Positions 15,859 to 23,997 of a stretch of 64,000 nucleotides of DNA are shown here, one piece after another. The notes under the pieces are model-generated. The model saw only the letters and a program-made list of their open reading frames with translations. It ran no database searches and was not told the origin of the DNA. The stretch's first letter is position 1, and every line of letters starts with the position of its first letter. The stretch is from Eubacteriales bacterium mix99. Lineage in GTDB: Bacteria; Bacillota; Clostridia; Caldicoprobacterales; DTU083. Location of the stretch: positions 2,508,356 through 2,572,355 of the forward strand of contig CP121690.1 in assembly GCA_038396605.1 (NCBI GenBank), written 5' to 3'. Both the position numbers and the translations under genes were made by a program.

Positions 15859-17052
15859 ATGATTTTATCAAAAAAGGCCTGTGGGATATCAGAATCCCTT
15901 ACCTTGTCCATTGATGCCAAAGCCAAGAAAATGAAATCAGAAGGTTATGATGTAGTGGGATTTGGAGCGGGAGAGCCTGATTTTCCCACTCCTGATTTTA
16001 TTGTACAGGCAGCCAGGGAGGCATTGGATAAAGGCTTTACAAAATATACTCCTTCTTCGGGGACCCTGCAGTTGAGACAGGCAATCTGTAAAAAGTTTGA
16101 GAGAGAGAATCATATTACCTATACCCCGGATGAGGTGATTGTATCAAATGGTGCAAAACATTCCCTGTACAATATTTTTCAGGCGATCCTGAATCCGGGA
16201 GATGAAGTAATTATCCCGGGGCCGTATTGGCTCAGTTATCCGGAAATGGTCCGGATGGCGGATGGTGTTCCTGTAGTTGTGGATGTCAGGGAGGAGGATG
16301 GCTTCAGAGTTTCTGCAGATGATCTCAGAAAGGTGATTACACCTGGAACAAAGGCTTTTGTTTTGAACAATCCAGGCAACCCATGCGGATGCGTTTATCG
16401 GCAGAAGGAATTGCAGGCAATTGCGGATCTGGCAGTGGAGAACCGGTTCTTTATTATTTCTGATGAAATATATGAATCCCTGATTTATGACGGACAAAAG
16501 CATATCAGTATTGCATCGCTGAACGATTCAGTCCGGGATCTGACGTTTACGGTAAATGGCATGTCCAAAGCTTATGCCATGACCGGATGGCGAATTGGAT
16601 ATGCTGCCGGCCCGAAAGAGGCAATCCGGGTGATGGGAAATATACAGTCCCATTCAACGTCCAATCCCAACTCCATTGCCCAGTATGCCAGCACCGTCGC
16701 ATTGAATGCGCCAAAAGACTGTGTTCAGGAAATGGTGAAGGAATTCGACAAAAGGCGGTTGTATATGATGGAGCGGATCCGTTCCATTCCTTATTTGTCC
16801 TGTAAAAAGCCGGAAGGTGCGTTTTATATCATGTTGAATATCCGCCAATGCTTCGGGAAACACCATGGGGATACCCTGATTCATGATTCCCTGAGCTTTT
16901 CCGATTCTTTGCTGGAATCCAGGATGGTAACCGTGGTTCCGGGTATTGCTTTTGGTGCTGATTCCTTTGTAAGGCTGTCTTATGCCAACTCCATGGATAA
17001 TATCCGCAGGGGGTTGGATCGAATGGAAGAGTTTGTAAACGAACTGGCTTAA
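15859..17052 (+). CDS. Class I pyridoxal-phosphate aminotransferase (aspartate aminotransferase type)
   Basis: A 397-residue fold-type I aminotransferase of the AspC/AspB-Ib group: VVGFGAGEPDFPTPD near 30, TKYTPSSGTLQLRQAI near 65, NNPGNPCGCVY near 175, SDEIYESLIYDG near 205 and the PLP-binding Lys in VNGMSKAYAMTGWRIGY near 237. It likely exchanges amino groups between aspartate and 2-oxoglutarate, although related enzymes act on aromatic or other residues. The start at 15859 (TGGAGG 15842-15847) was preferred over an upstream in-frame ATG. purB follows 38 bases downstream; aspartate feeds the purine step before PurB, so co-expression makes sense. Confidence 0.85.
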   Translation: MILSKKACGISESLTLSIDAKAKKMKSEGYDVVGFGAGEPDFPTPDFIVQAAREALDKGFTKYTPSSGTLQLRQAICKKFERENHITYTPDEVIVSNGAKHSLYNIFQAILNPGDEVIIPGPYWLSYPEMVRMADGVPVVVDVREEDGFRVSADDLRKVITPGTKAFVLNNPGNPCGCVYRQKELQAIADLAVENRFFIISDEIYESLIYDGQKHISIASLNDSVRDLTFTVNGMSKAYAMTGWRIGYAAGPKEAIRVMGNIQSHSTSNPNSIAQYASTVALNAPKDCVQEMVKEFDKRRLYMMERIRSIPYLSCKKPEGAFYIMLNIRQCFGKHHGDTLIHDSLSFSDSLLESRMVTVVPGIAFGADSFVRLSYANSMDNIRRGLDRMEEFVNELA

Positions 17053-17090
17053 TATTTCATATAAAAATACAGTAAGAAGGAGACAGACAA

Positions 17091-18518
17091 TTGGAGGTAT
17101 ATGAAAACCCTCTTATCACACGATATGCATCCCGCAAAATGGCTGAGAATTTTTCCGACAAAAAGAAGTTCACTACATGGAGGAAGCTCTGGATTATTCT
17201 TGCGGAGACAGAAAAGGAATTGGGACTGCCCATCACTGAGGATCAAATCAATGAACTAAAATCCCACGAAACGGATCTGAACCTGGATGTGGCAGCGCAA
17301 CGGGAAAAGGAAGTCCGCCATGATGTAATGGCCCATATTTATGCATATGGTCAGCAATGCCCGAAAGCCAGGCCGATTATTCATCTGGGAGCCACCAGCT
17401 GTTATGTTGATGACAATACAGATGCCATTTTGATGAGAGACGGGCTGCAGATTCTTCGGGGAAAATTGCTGGCCTGTATGGAACGATTGGCTGATTTTGC
17501 ATGGAAATACAAAGAACTGCCCACTTTGGGATTTACCCATTTACAGCCGGCCCAGCTCACTACGGTGGGGAAGCGTGCCTGTCTGTGGCTCCAGGATTTG
17601 ATGCTGGATCTGGAGGAGATGGAAGATGTGCTGAAAGCAATCCGCCTTCGTGGCGCCAAAGGGACGACCGGCACCCAGGCCAGCTTTCTGACGCTCTTTG
17701 AAGGTGATCAGGAAAAGGTGAAGGAGCTGGATGAAAGGATCGTGGAAAAGCTGGGATTTCATGAGGCTTATCCGGTAACCGGGCAAACCTATCCCCGCAA
17801 GCTGGACAGCAGGATATTGAATCTGTTGAGTTCCATTGCCCAAAGTGCATACAAATTCAGCAACGATCTTCGGTTGCTGCAGCATATGAAAGAGATTGAG
17901 GAACCTTTTGAAAGTCATCAAATCGGTTCTTCTGCCATGGCTTACAAAAGAAATCCCATGCGTTCGGAAAGAATATCTTCCCTTTCCCGGCTGGTGATCG
18001 TCAATTCCCTGAATTCGGCGATTACGGCATCCACTCAATGGCTGGAGCGGACGCTGGATGATTCTGCAAACAGGAGAATATCCATCCCACAGGCCTTTTT
18101 GGCAGTGGATGGCATTCTGAATCTCTATATGAATATCATTGGCGGCCTGGTGGTTTATCCGCAGGTGATTCATAAGCACATTATGGAGGAACTTCCCTTT
18201 ATGGCAACGGAATATATTTTGATGGAAGCAGTGAAAAAGGGCGGAGACCGACAGGAACTGCATGAAAAAATAAGGGTGTATTCCATGGAAGCAGGTGCCC
18301 GTGTTAAGGAAAAAGGGGAAAGCAACGATCTGATGGACCGGATTGCTGCAGATCCTGCATTTGGTTTTACACGGAAGGAACTGGCGGATATTATGAACCC
18401 ATCCAATTTTATAGGCAGGGCATCGGATCAGGTAAAAGACTTCCTTTCCGATTTTGTTCGTCCGATATTGGAGAAAAACAAAGACCAAATCGGTGAGGAA
18501 GAAGAACTGAAAGTTTAA
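17091..18518 (+). CDS. purB: Adenylosuccinate lyase
   Basis: A 475-residue fumarase/aspartase-superfamily lyase that releases fumarate from SAICAR and adenylosuccinate in purine synthesis. Features: YENPLITRYASRKM at the start, PIIHLGATSCYVDDNTDA near 85, THLQPAQLTTVGKR near 150 (catalytic His), GAKGTTGTQASF near 190 and signature SSAMAYKRNPMRSERI near 280. The length is at the eukaryote-like/clostridial end of the family. The start is TTG at 17091 behind GAAGGAGA; no suitable ATG is near. A terminator follows at 18605. Confidence 0.93.
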   Translation: MEVYENPLITRYASRKMAENFSDKKKFTTWRKLWIILAETEKELGLPITEDQINELKSHETDLNLDVAAQREKEVRHDVMAHIYAYGQQCPKARPIIHLGATSCYVDDNTDAILMRDGLQILRGKLLACMERLADFAWKYKELPTLGFTHLQPAQLTTVGKRACLWLQDLMLDLEEMEDVLKAIRLRGAKGTTGTQASFLTLFEGDQEKVKELDERIVEKLGFHEAYPVTGQTYPRKLDSRILNLLSSIAQSAYKFSNDLRLLQHMKEIEEPFESHQIGSSAMAYKRNPMRSERISSLSRLVIVNSLNSAITASTQWLERTLDDSANRRISIPQAFLAVDGILNLYMNIIGGLVVYPQVIHKHIMEELPFMATEYILMEAVKKGGDRQELHEKIRVYSMEAGARVKEKGESNDLMDRIAADPAFGFTRKELADIMNPSNFIGRASDQVKDFLSDFVRPILEKNKDQIGEEEELKV

Positions 18519-18547
18519 AGATGGGCAAAATAGACAGAATAATAAGA

Positions 18548-18571
18548 TGGAATAGAAGGTGGAATAGAAGG
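18548..18571. repeat. 12-bp perfect tandem duplication
   Basis: TGGAATAGAAGG occurs twice head to tail (18548-18559, 18560-18571) in the spacer after purB. A small palindrome, TGGATTCCGAATCCA, follows within a few bases. No function is evident. Confidence 0.9.
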
Positions 18572-18604
18572 CAATGGATTCCGAATCCAATCAATCCGGA
18601 GAAT

Positions 18605-18635
18605 AAAAAAAGAGTGGCTCTGTCCACTCTTTTTT
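18605..18635. terminator. Bidirectional terminator between purB and tRNA-Trp
   Basis: A-rich AAAAAAGAGTGG (18605-18616) pairs with CCACTCTTTTTT (18624-18635). It has A and T tracts on both sides, so it can end purB on the + strand and tRNA-Trp on the - strand. Confidence 0.85.
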
Positions 18636-18710
18636 GGCAGGGGAGACGCGACTCGAACACGCAACCAATGGTTTTGGAGACCACTACTCTACCAATTGAG
18701 CTACTCCCCT
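18635..18710 (-). tRNA. tRNA-Trp (anticodon CCA)
   Basis: Read on the - strand: acceptor AGGGGAG/CTCCCCT, D-arm AGCTCAATTGGTAGAGT, anticodon loop CTCCAAA giving CCA, T-loop TTCGAGT, discriminator G and an encoded CCA end. 76 nucleotides; full cloverleaf. Confidence 0.97.
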
Positions 18711-18748
18711 ATGAATATTGACGATCTCTTCTTTGTGCAACAATAGTT

Positions 18749-18777
18749 ATTATAATGCATCTGGACAAAGAAGTCAA
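18749..18777 (-). promoter_or_regulatory. Sigma-A promoter of tRNA-Trp
   Basis: On the - strand TTGACT (18772-18777) and TATAAT (18749-18754) are spaced by exactly 17 bases, about 40 bases upstream of the tRNA. A near-consensus strong promoter. Confidence 0.85.
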
Positions 18778-18823
18778 TGGATACGAACGAAAATACTGTA
18801 TTTGGGGCAGAAAGGAATCTTCC

Positions 18824-19285
18824 ATGAACAAAAAAAATGTTGAAATATATACAGATGGCGCTTGCAGTGGAAATCCGGGACCAGGTGGATGGGGTGCTGT
18901 TTTGATTTACAAAGGAGTCGAGCGGGAGATGTCCGGATTTGAACGGGATACCACCAACAACCGTATGGAACTAACCGGACCGATTAAAGCGCTGCGGGCT
19001 TTAAGACAGCCATGTGCAGTGAAGTTATACACGGATAGCGCTTATGTCTTTAATGCGTTTACGCGAAACTGGATCAGAAAATGGCAACAAAACGGATGGA
19101 AAACCAGTCAGAAACAGCCAGTGGAAAATCAGGATCTCTGGAAGGCATTGCTTGATCTGACACAAATTCATCAGGTGAAATGGTGCAAAGTAAAAGGGCA
19201 CAGCGATAACGAGAAGAACAATCGATGCGATGAACTGGCAAAAAAGGCGGTAGCCGGTCAAAAAGGCATTGCTGACAGAGCATAG
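18824..19285 (+). CDS. rnhA: Ribonuclease HI
   Basis: A 153-residue RNase H that cuts the RNA strand of RNA-DNA hybrids, for example primers and R-loops. The catalytic carboxylates are visible: Asp11 (YTDGACSGNPGPGGW), Glu49 (NNRMEL), Asp71 (YTDSAYV) and a C-terminal Asp in NNRCDELAK. The basic handle segment WIRKWQQNGWKTS is present, as in E. coli RNase HI. The ATG at 18824 follows AGAAAGGA. A long hairpin follows the gene. Confidence 0.95.
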   Translation: MNKKNVEIYTDGACSGNPGPGGWGAVLIYKGVEREMSGFERDTTNNRMELTGPIKALRALRQPCAVKLYTDSAYVFNAFTRNWIRKWQQNGWKTSQKQPVENQDLWKALLDLTQIHQVKWCKVKGHSDNEKNNRCDELAKKAVAGQKGIADRA

Positions 19286-19316
19286 ACATCCTTGAAATAC
19301 AGCAATAAGGAAGGAG

Positions 19317-19357
19317 CTTTTCTGGTTTACATATTATATTTATGTAAACCAGAAAAG
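19317..19357. terminator. Long 17-bp perfect stem-loop after rnhA
   Basis: Perfect inverted arms at 19317-19333 and 19341-19357 (CTTTTCTGGTTTACATA and its complement) enclose a seven-base loop. A TTTT follows after a G. It probably ends rnhA transcription; the arms are longer than in ordinary terminators, and no transposase is linked to them. Confidence 0.6.
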
Positions 19358-19891
19358 TTTTGATGATAGATTATAAGCGGGGTTTATAGCGTATTAAGTT
19401 TAGATGTTAGAATCATTGGAATTGGAATCCGATGGCAAAAACAAATATTCGAAATTGTGGAACAGGGATTGCCGGTTTGGATGAGTGGAATGCGGCAGCG
19501 TATCGATCGTCAGTAAAGATAGTAATCAAAATAGGATTAGGATATAATGATAATACTCTGTAAGGTTCGGCTCATTTGTAGCAAAAAAGAGGAGTATACT
19601 ACTATGCGCAAAATACAAGTTTTGCGTACAGTACGATGTTTTTGATTATAGAATTGAATAATGGTTGTTTCATGCTGTAGGCAGGCTTTCCCCCATCTCT
19701 TCCGTTCAGAGATTCAAAGGGATTTAAACAGAATCAAATATTTATGATACAATACAGGTAGCTGCACAGGATCCATCAATCAATCGTAAGGAATTCATTC
19801 ATAAGATATTATTCAGACGATGAAGTATTCTTTTTGATGATTGATGATTTCAAATGATATAATTATGATTATGATAAGGAAGGCTGATTTT
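19358..19891. other. Gene-poor stretch ahead of the recombinase gene
   Basis: No long open frame. It is AT-rich with many short repeats of GAT and ATGAT near the recombinase start. Inside it, 19604-19645 encodes a 13-codon mini-ORF (ATG CGC AAA ... TGA) with AAGAGGAG upstream. The mini-ORF holds an inverted repeat CGCAAAA (19607-19613) / TTTTGCG (19620-19626). TACAAT-like boxes occur near 19750. It may be a long 5' leader of the recombinase gene, or the scar of a lost gene. Confidence 0.5.
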
Positions 19892-20950
19892 ATGGCGGAT
19901 ACTACTTCATACAGTGAAAAAAAAGGTCAGCGGAATGTCATAAAACTACGAAAGATTCTAAGGGATCTCCCCTCCTTCTGCAAGGAATATTTCCGTGGTA
20001 CGGAGACGACTACTTCCATCTTGACAAGAGTCAATTATGCCTATGATCTTCGACTGTTTTTTGAATTCCTTACAAAGGAAGTTCCGGAGTTCAAGGATAA
20101 AGTCCCTCAGCAGCTCACAATTGAAGATTTGAAAAAAGTGGAAGCCGTTCATTTGGAAATGTTCCTCGAGCATATGTCGCTCTATAACCGAACAGAAGAT
20201 GAGTTCACTGTCGAGAATCATGAACCCGGCAAAGCCAGAAAACTTTCCGCGATCCGCTCCTGCTTCTCTCACTTTTACAAAAAGGGCTACCTGGATCGAA
20301 ATGTAGCGGAATTGGTCGATATTCCAAAAATCCACGAAAAAGCAATTATCCGGTTGGATGTCGATGAGGTGGCCAGGCTGCTGGATTCGGTTGAGAATGG
20401 TGAAGGCCTGACAAAAACCCAGAAAAGGTATCATAAATATACCCGCCAGAGGGATCTCACCCTGTTGACGCTCTTTCTGGGAACGGGTATCCGCATCAGT
20501 GAATGCGTTGGCCTGAACATTACGGATTTTGACTTCCATACCAATGGATTTAAAATCACCCGTAAAGGCGGTGATCAGGTACTTCTCTACTTCAGTGACG
20601 AGGTCCGCAAGGCTTTGCTGGACTACCTGAAGGAGAGGAAAAAAATAACCCCTCTTCCGGGTCATGAGGATGCCTTTTTTCTATCGCTGCAGCGAAAACG
20701 GTTAAGCAATCGTGCCATTCAGAATCTGGTCAAAAAATACGCCCGAATTATAAGTCCATTGAAAAAGATATCCCCTCATAAGCTTCGCAGTACTTATGGT
20801 ACGACTCTTTACCGGGAGACAGGTGATATTTATCTGGTGGCAGATGTACTTGGGCATAAGGATGTAAATACGACCAGAAAGCACTATGCTGCCATCAGCG
20901 ATGATAAAAGGCGGATGGCAGCCCGGGTGGTTAAATTGAGAGACGAATAA
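19892..20950 (+). CDS. Tyrosine recombinase (XerC-like) next to the SOS module
   Basis: A 352-residue tyrosine recombinase with an N-terminal core-binding domain (about 30-135, including KLSAIRSCFSHFYKKGYL) and a catalytic domain from about 155. The full catalytic set is present: Arg201 (GTGIRISE), Lys225 (TRKGG), His296/Arg299 (HKLRS), His322 (GHKDV) and Tyr332 (KHYAA). The ATG at 19892 follows AAGGAAGG. It is only distantly similar to XerD at 309 and is longer. It may be the XerC partner or a separate lineage that travels with lexA/yneA. No att-like repeats or cargo genes surround it, so there is no sign of a mobile element. Confidence 0.85.
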   Translation: MADTTSYSEKKGQRNVIKLRKILRDLPSFCKEYFRGTETTTSILTRVNYAYDLRLFFEFLTKEVPEFKDKVPQQLTIEDLKKVEAVHLEMFLEHMSLYNRTEDEFTVENHEPGKARKLSAIRSCFSHFYKKGYLDRNVAELVDIPKIHEKAIIRLDVDEVARLLDSVENGEGLTKTQKRYHKYTRQRDLTLLTLFLGTGIRISECVGLNITDFDFHTNGFKITRKGGDQVLLYFSDEVRKALLDYLKERKKITPLPGHEDAFFLSLQRKRLSNRAIQNLVKKYARIISPLKKISPHKLRSTYGTTLYRETGDIYLVADVLGHKDVNTTRKHYAAISDDKRRMAARVVKLRDE

Positions 20951-20959
20951 ATCATGGAA

Positions 20960-21295
20960 TCAGGGAACAGGGATCAGAAGCTGCTGACCTGCTGCGATAT
21001 TGGGGGTCCTTAGCTGATTTCGTTCCTTGATTTCATCCACATAGTCCCGTATATCCCTTCCCGGGGGCAAATAGGCGGATGCAATTGTCCAGAGGGTATC
21101 TCCCTCTTCAACGTCCCATACAAGACAGTGGCTCGATGTGTCCATGGCATTGCCTTTGAACAGGAAGAAAGACATTGTGGACAGTAACAAAGTGAGTACC
21201 AATGTAATAAAAAAACTCAATCGCCATCCGGATCGGATATGCCAGGTCCTCTTTTTACCAACGCGTTTGTTTGCGGAATGCAATTTTGACTCCAT
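20960..21295 (-). CDS. YneA-like LysM membrane protein (SOS cell-division inhibitor candidate)
   Basis: A 111-residue protein with a basic cytoplasmic N-terminus (NKRVGKKRTWHIRSGWR), one transmembrane helix (LSFFITLVLTLLLSTMSFFLF), and an extracellular LysM-type domain (VEEGDTLWTIASAYLP ... NQLRTPNIAAGQQLLIPVP). That architecture and the location divergent from lexA match YneA, which blocks division during the SOS response. The ATG at 21295 has GGAGGTG at 21301-21307. Two LexA-type boxes lie directly upstream, which supports damage-induced expression. The sequence is diverged, so the function is inferred. Confidence 0.75.
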   Translation of the reverse strand: MESKLHSANKRVGKKRTWHIRSGWRLSFFITLVLTLLLSTMSFFLFKGNAMDTSSHCLVWDVEEGDTLWTIASAYLPPGRDIRDYVDEIKERNQLRTPNIAAGQQLLIPVP

Positions 21296-21307
21296 ATTTA
21301 CACCTCC

Positions 21308-21321
21308 GGAACGTATGTTCT
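21308..21321 (-). promoter_or_regulatory. LexA box 1 upstream of the yneA-like gene
   Basis: GGAACGTATGTTCT matches the Gram-positive SOS box CGAACNNNNGTTCG in the eight central conserved positions and lies just upstream of the ribosome-binding site. Confidence 0.65.
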
Positions 21322-21339
21322 CCATACCAGGATTATATG

Positions 21340-21353
21340 CGAACATGTGTTCC
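21340..21353 (-). promoter_or_regulatory. LexA box 2 upstream of the yneA-like gene
   Basis: CGAACATGTGTTCC matches CGAACNNNNGTTCG at nine of ten fixed positions. Together with box 1 (centre-to-centre 32 bases) it forms a two-site operator. Confidence 0.8.
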
Positions 21354-21473
21354 TTGTCAAGGCTTTTTTAGAATTTTCATATGAAAACTGAAAGCTAAAT
21401 AAAGCTAAATAAACCAGGAAAAAAGAATCGTTCACCAGGAATTAGGTATCAAATCAGGAATCATTGGAAAATC

Positions 21474-21487
21474 CGAACATTTGTTTG
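21474..21487 (+). promoter_or_regulatory. LexA box 3 at the lexA promoter
   Basis: CGAACATTTGTTTG matches the SOS box at nine of ten fixed positions and overlaps the -35 element of the lexA promoter, as expected for autoregulation. Confidence 0.8.
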
Positions 21488-21513
21488 AATTTGCTTCCCT
21501 GCTATGTTATAAT
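21485..21513 (+). promoter_or_regulatory. lexA promoter
   Basis: TTGAAT (21485-21490) and TATAAT (21508-21513) with 17-base spacing and a TG one base before the -10. LexA box 3 covers the -35. Confidence 0.8.
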
Positions 21514-21552
21514 TTTCTTGGAGAAAAGATCATAAGGATTGAGGTGTTGAGC

Positions 21553-22167
21553 ATGTCGAAACCCCTTAGCGATAAGCAAAGGAGAATTCTTGAATATCTG
21601 AAACAGGAAATCCGCACCAAGGGCTATCCCCCGTCTGTTCGCGAAATTGGCGAAGCTGTGGGGCTGAAGTCTACTTCCACTGTTCACGGATATCTGGAGC
21701 GGCTAGAGAAGAAAGGCCTTATTCGCAGAGACCCCAGCAAACCCAGAGCGATAGAAATATTGGATCAGTCTACCTGCTTTACCAAAAAAGAAGTCGTCAA
21801 TGTACCGATTGTAGGGCAGGTTACAGCAGGACAACCGATTCTTGCCGTGGAAAACATAGAAGACACCTTCCCCATTCCTACGGATTATCTACATAACAGT
21901 GATGCTTTCATGCTTTCCGTCCGTGGAGAGAGCATGATTGGGGCAGGAATCCTCAATGGGGATTATGTGATTGTTCAAAAGCAATCGACCGCGGAGAATG
22001 GTGAAATTGTCGTTGCCCTGATAGAAGATGAGGCGACGGTAAAGACATTCTATAAGGAAAAGGATGTCTTTCGCCTGCAGCCGGAAAATCCCCAAATGGA
22101 TCCCATTTATGTTCAGGATGTCAGGATCCTGGGGAAAGTCATCGGCGTGATCCGGATGTTCCGGTAA
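21553..22167 (+). CDS. lexA: SOS-response repressor LexA
   Basis: A 204-residue repressor and autoprotease. The N-terminal winged helix (residues 1-70, [22 protein letters not shown]) binds SOS boxes. The C-terminal S24 domain has the Ala92-Gly93 cleavage site in VTAGQP, nucleophile Ser127 ([10 protein letters not shown]) and Lys164 (ATVKTF). RecA filaments trigger self-cleavage. ATG at 21553 with GAGGTG at 21541-21546. It is transcribed away from the yneA-like gene, with three LexA boxes in the shared region. Confidence 0.97.
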   Translation: MSKPLSDKQRRILEYLKQEIRTKGYPPSVREIGEAVGLKSTSTVHGYLERLEKKGLIRRDPSKPRAIEILDQSTCFTKKEVVNVPIVGQVTAGQPILAVENIEDTFPIPTDYLHNSDAFMLSVRGESMIGAGILNGDYVIVQKQSTAENGEIVVALIEDEATVKTFYKEKDVFRLQPENPQMDPIYVQDVRILGKVIGVIRMFR

Positions 22168-22187
22168 GTAAGTCACCGGGCAGAGGA

Positions 22188-23477
22188 TCAAAGCTGAATA
22201 AAGCCCTCCTCGTACATTCTTGTAAGCACTTTCATCATTGCCAGTTTGACATGTGCATAGGTCAGACCTCCCTGCAGATAGGCAATATAGGGTTCCCGGA
22301 TGGGGGCATCTGCGCTGAGTTCAATGGAAGCCCCCTGCACGAAAGTGCCTGCTGCCATAATGACCTGATGCTCATAGCCAGGCATATCCCAGGGATAGGG
22401 TACCACATGTCCGTCAACGGGAGATGCAGATTGAATCGCCTGACAGAAAGCGATCAGCTCCCTCGCGGATCGGAATTCAATGGATTGAATGATGTCCGAT
22501 CGATGTTCCTCCCATTCCGGCAGGACCCGATATCCCAACTGGTGGAATATCCTTCCGGCCAGGACAGCTCCCTTCAGGGCCTCTGCCACAGTGTGTGGCG
22601 CAAGGAACAGCCCCTGATAATACAGGATATACCCATACGGAAAGGAACCTTCTTCTTTTCCGATTCCAGGGGAGGTTAACCTCTGTGACAAAAGATCAAT
22701 GGCCCGTTTGGTACCGACAGCGTAGGCTCCTGTTGGTGCCAGACCACCTCCTGGATTTTTAATCAGGGATCCCACCGTCAGATCGGCATTCACACTGCTG
22801 GGTTCCCTTTCTTCCGTAAATTCTCCATAGCAGTTGTCTACCAGGATGAATACATCCGGACGAAGACTCCTGATAAAGGATATGGTATCCCCTATTTCTG
22901 AGACGGTCAGGGATTTTCTCCATCCATATCCCTTGGATCTTTGAATGAGGATCGTTTTGATCCGCTTATTTTCCAGCTTTTCTTTTATTTTGTCACGATC
23001 GATGTTGCCCTCCGGGGAAAAGTCCACTTCCTGATAGGAAACATTCCATTCCCGGAGCGATCCCGGGACAGCTTCCCGGATGCCAATAACGTCATTCAGG
23101 GTATCATAGGGACATCCGGTAACCGACAAAAGGATATCGCCTGGCCGTAACAGGGCAAACAGGCTGTCACTCAATACATGGGTCCCCGACACCCACTGGG
23201 GCCGTACCAGCGCACTCTCCCCTCCAAAAATATCACGATAGACCTCATCCAGTGCATCTCTCCCGTCATCTCCATATCCATAACCGGTGGTACCGATAAA
23301 ATGTCTCGGACTGATCCTGTGCTTTCCAAATACATTGAGTATTCTTGCCTGATGATATTCTGCCATTTCATTCAAATCAGTAAACTTCTTTTGGATATCC
23401 CGTTGGGCATTCCGGACAAAGGACAGTGCTTTTGGATGGATATGCATTTCGTTCAGGTAATAATCTGAATAATTCAT
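22188..23477 (-). CDS. ynbB: YnbB-type PLP-dependent protein (aluminium resistance / methionine gamma-lyase family)
   Basis: A 429-residue fold-type I PLP protein annotated in other genomes as aluminium resistance protein or methionine gamma-lyase family protein. Visible are GTTGYGYGDDGRDALDEVYRD near 62, ALVRPQWVSGTHVL near 88, ILVDNCYGEF near 215 and the probable PLP lysine in GSLIKNPGGGLAPTGAY near 242. Its true substrate is not established. ATG with GAGGTGA upstream. In B. subtilis ynbB also lies in the miaA-hfq region. It is convergent with lexA, 20 bases apart. Confidence 0.85.
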   Translation of the reverse strand: MNYSDYYLNEMHIHPKALSFVRNAQRDIQKKFTDLNEMAEYHQARILNVFGKHRISPRHFIGTTGYGYGDDGRDALDEVYRDIFGGESALVRPQWVSGTHVLSDSLFALLRPGDILLSVTGCPYDTLNDVIGIREAVPGSLREWNVSYQEVDFSPEGNIDRDKIKEKLENKRIKTILIQRSKGYGWRKSLTVSEIGDTISFIRSLRPDVFILVDNCYGEFTEEREPSSVNADLTVGSLIKNPGGGLAPTGAYAVGTKRAIDLLSQRLTSPGIGKEEGSFPYGYILYYQGLFLAPHTVAEALKGAVLAGRIFHQLGYRVLPEWEEHRSDIIQSIEFRSARELIAFCQAIQSASPVDGHVVPYPWDMPGYEHQVIMAAGTFVQGASIELSADAPIREPYIAYLQGGLTYAHVKLAMMKVLTRMYEEGFIQL

Positions 23478-23539
23478 TTGTCACCTCATGCAGTTTTTGT
23501 ATTGATCTTTCATCATCGCGATCATCGCGCATACAGAAA

Positions 23540-23562
23540 GGAACCAGCCAAAGGATGGTTCC
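23540..23562 (-). terminator. Hairpin between hfq and ynbB
   Basis: GGAACCA (23540-23546) pairs with TGGTTCC (23556-23562); on the - strand it is followed by TTTCT only. Probably a weak terminator after hfq. Confidence 0.45.
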
Positions 23563-23613
23563 GTTTCTTTTCATCCTGAATTTATCTATGGGACGGACGT
23601 ACTTTCTGCCGGA

Positions 23614-23865
23614 TTACTCTTCTTCCGGCTCCTGTATGGCATTCCCGAAAGAAACAGGACGGGCAGGGGTAATGGTGGAAATCGCATGCTTGTACATCAT
23701 CATTTGCTTTCCATCGCTCTCCATGATAATGATAAAATTATCAAATCCCTTCACTATGCCCTTCAACTGAAATCCATTGGTCAGATGAACGGTAACAGGA
23801 ACATGTTCCTTTCTGGCCTGATTCAGGAATACATCCTGTAAGACAATGGTTGATTTTGATGCCAT
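23614..23865 (-). CDS. hfq: RNA chaperone Hfq
   Basis: An 83-residue Sm-like protein forming hexameric rings that bind sRNAs and mRNAs. The Sm1 motif ([20 protein letters not shown]) and the Sm2 part ([11 protein letters not shown]) are conserved, and the C-terminus is short and acidic (EPEEE) as in Gram-positive Hfq. The start MASKST at 23865 was chosen because AGGGTGG lies upstream; an in-frame ATG four codons earlier lacks a site. It follows miaA in the usual miaA-hfq order, separated by about 130 bases holding a tandem duplication. Confidence 0.95.
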   Translation of the reverse strand: MASKSTIVLQDVFLNQARKEHVPVTVHLTNGFQLKGIVKGFDNFIIIMESDGKQMMMYKHAISTITPARPVSFGNAIQEPEEE

Positions 23866-23897
23866 CTTATAAACCACCCTTTCCTATCTTTTTCTAT

Positions 23898-23939
23898 TGG
23901 TACCCTAATACGGAAAACTGGTACCCTAATACGGAAAAC
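23898..23939. repeat. 21-bp perfect tandem duplication between miaA and hfq
   Basis: TGGTACCCTAATACGGAAAAC is present twice without interruption (23898-23918 and 23919-23939), about 30 bases upstream of the hfq start on the - strand. No protein is encoded. It lies in the hfq leader or promoter region. Confidence 0.92.
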
Positions 23940-23997
23940 GAATTTTCAGCCTGTGTTTCCGCTGTTACAGATATCATTATACACCATCTGTTGCCAT

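Noticed and set aside
17541-18590. 349-codon open frame on the - strand
   Set aside because: Antisense to purB, Cys/His/Phe-rich composition typical of a shadow frame.
19317-20950. Mobile element ending in the long inverted repeat and carrying the tyrosine recombinase
   Set aside because: No second repeat copy, direct target repeat, att pair or cargo gene was found, and the inverted repeat behaves as a hairpin after rnhA.
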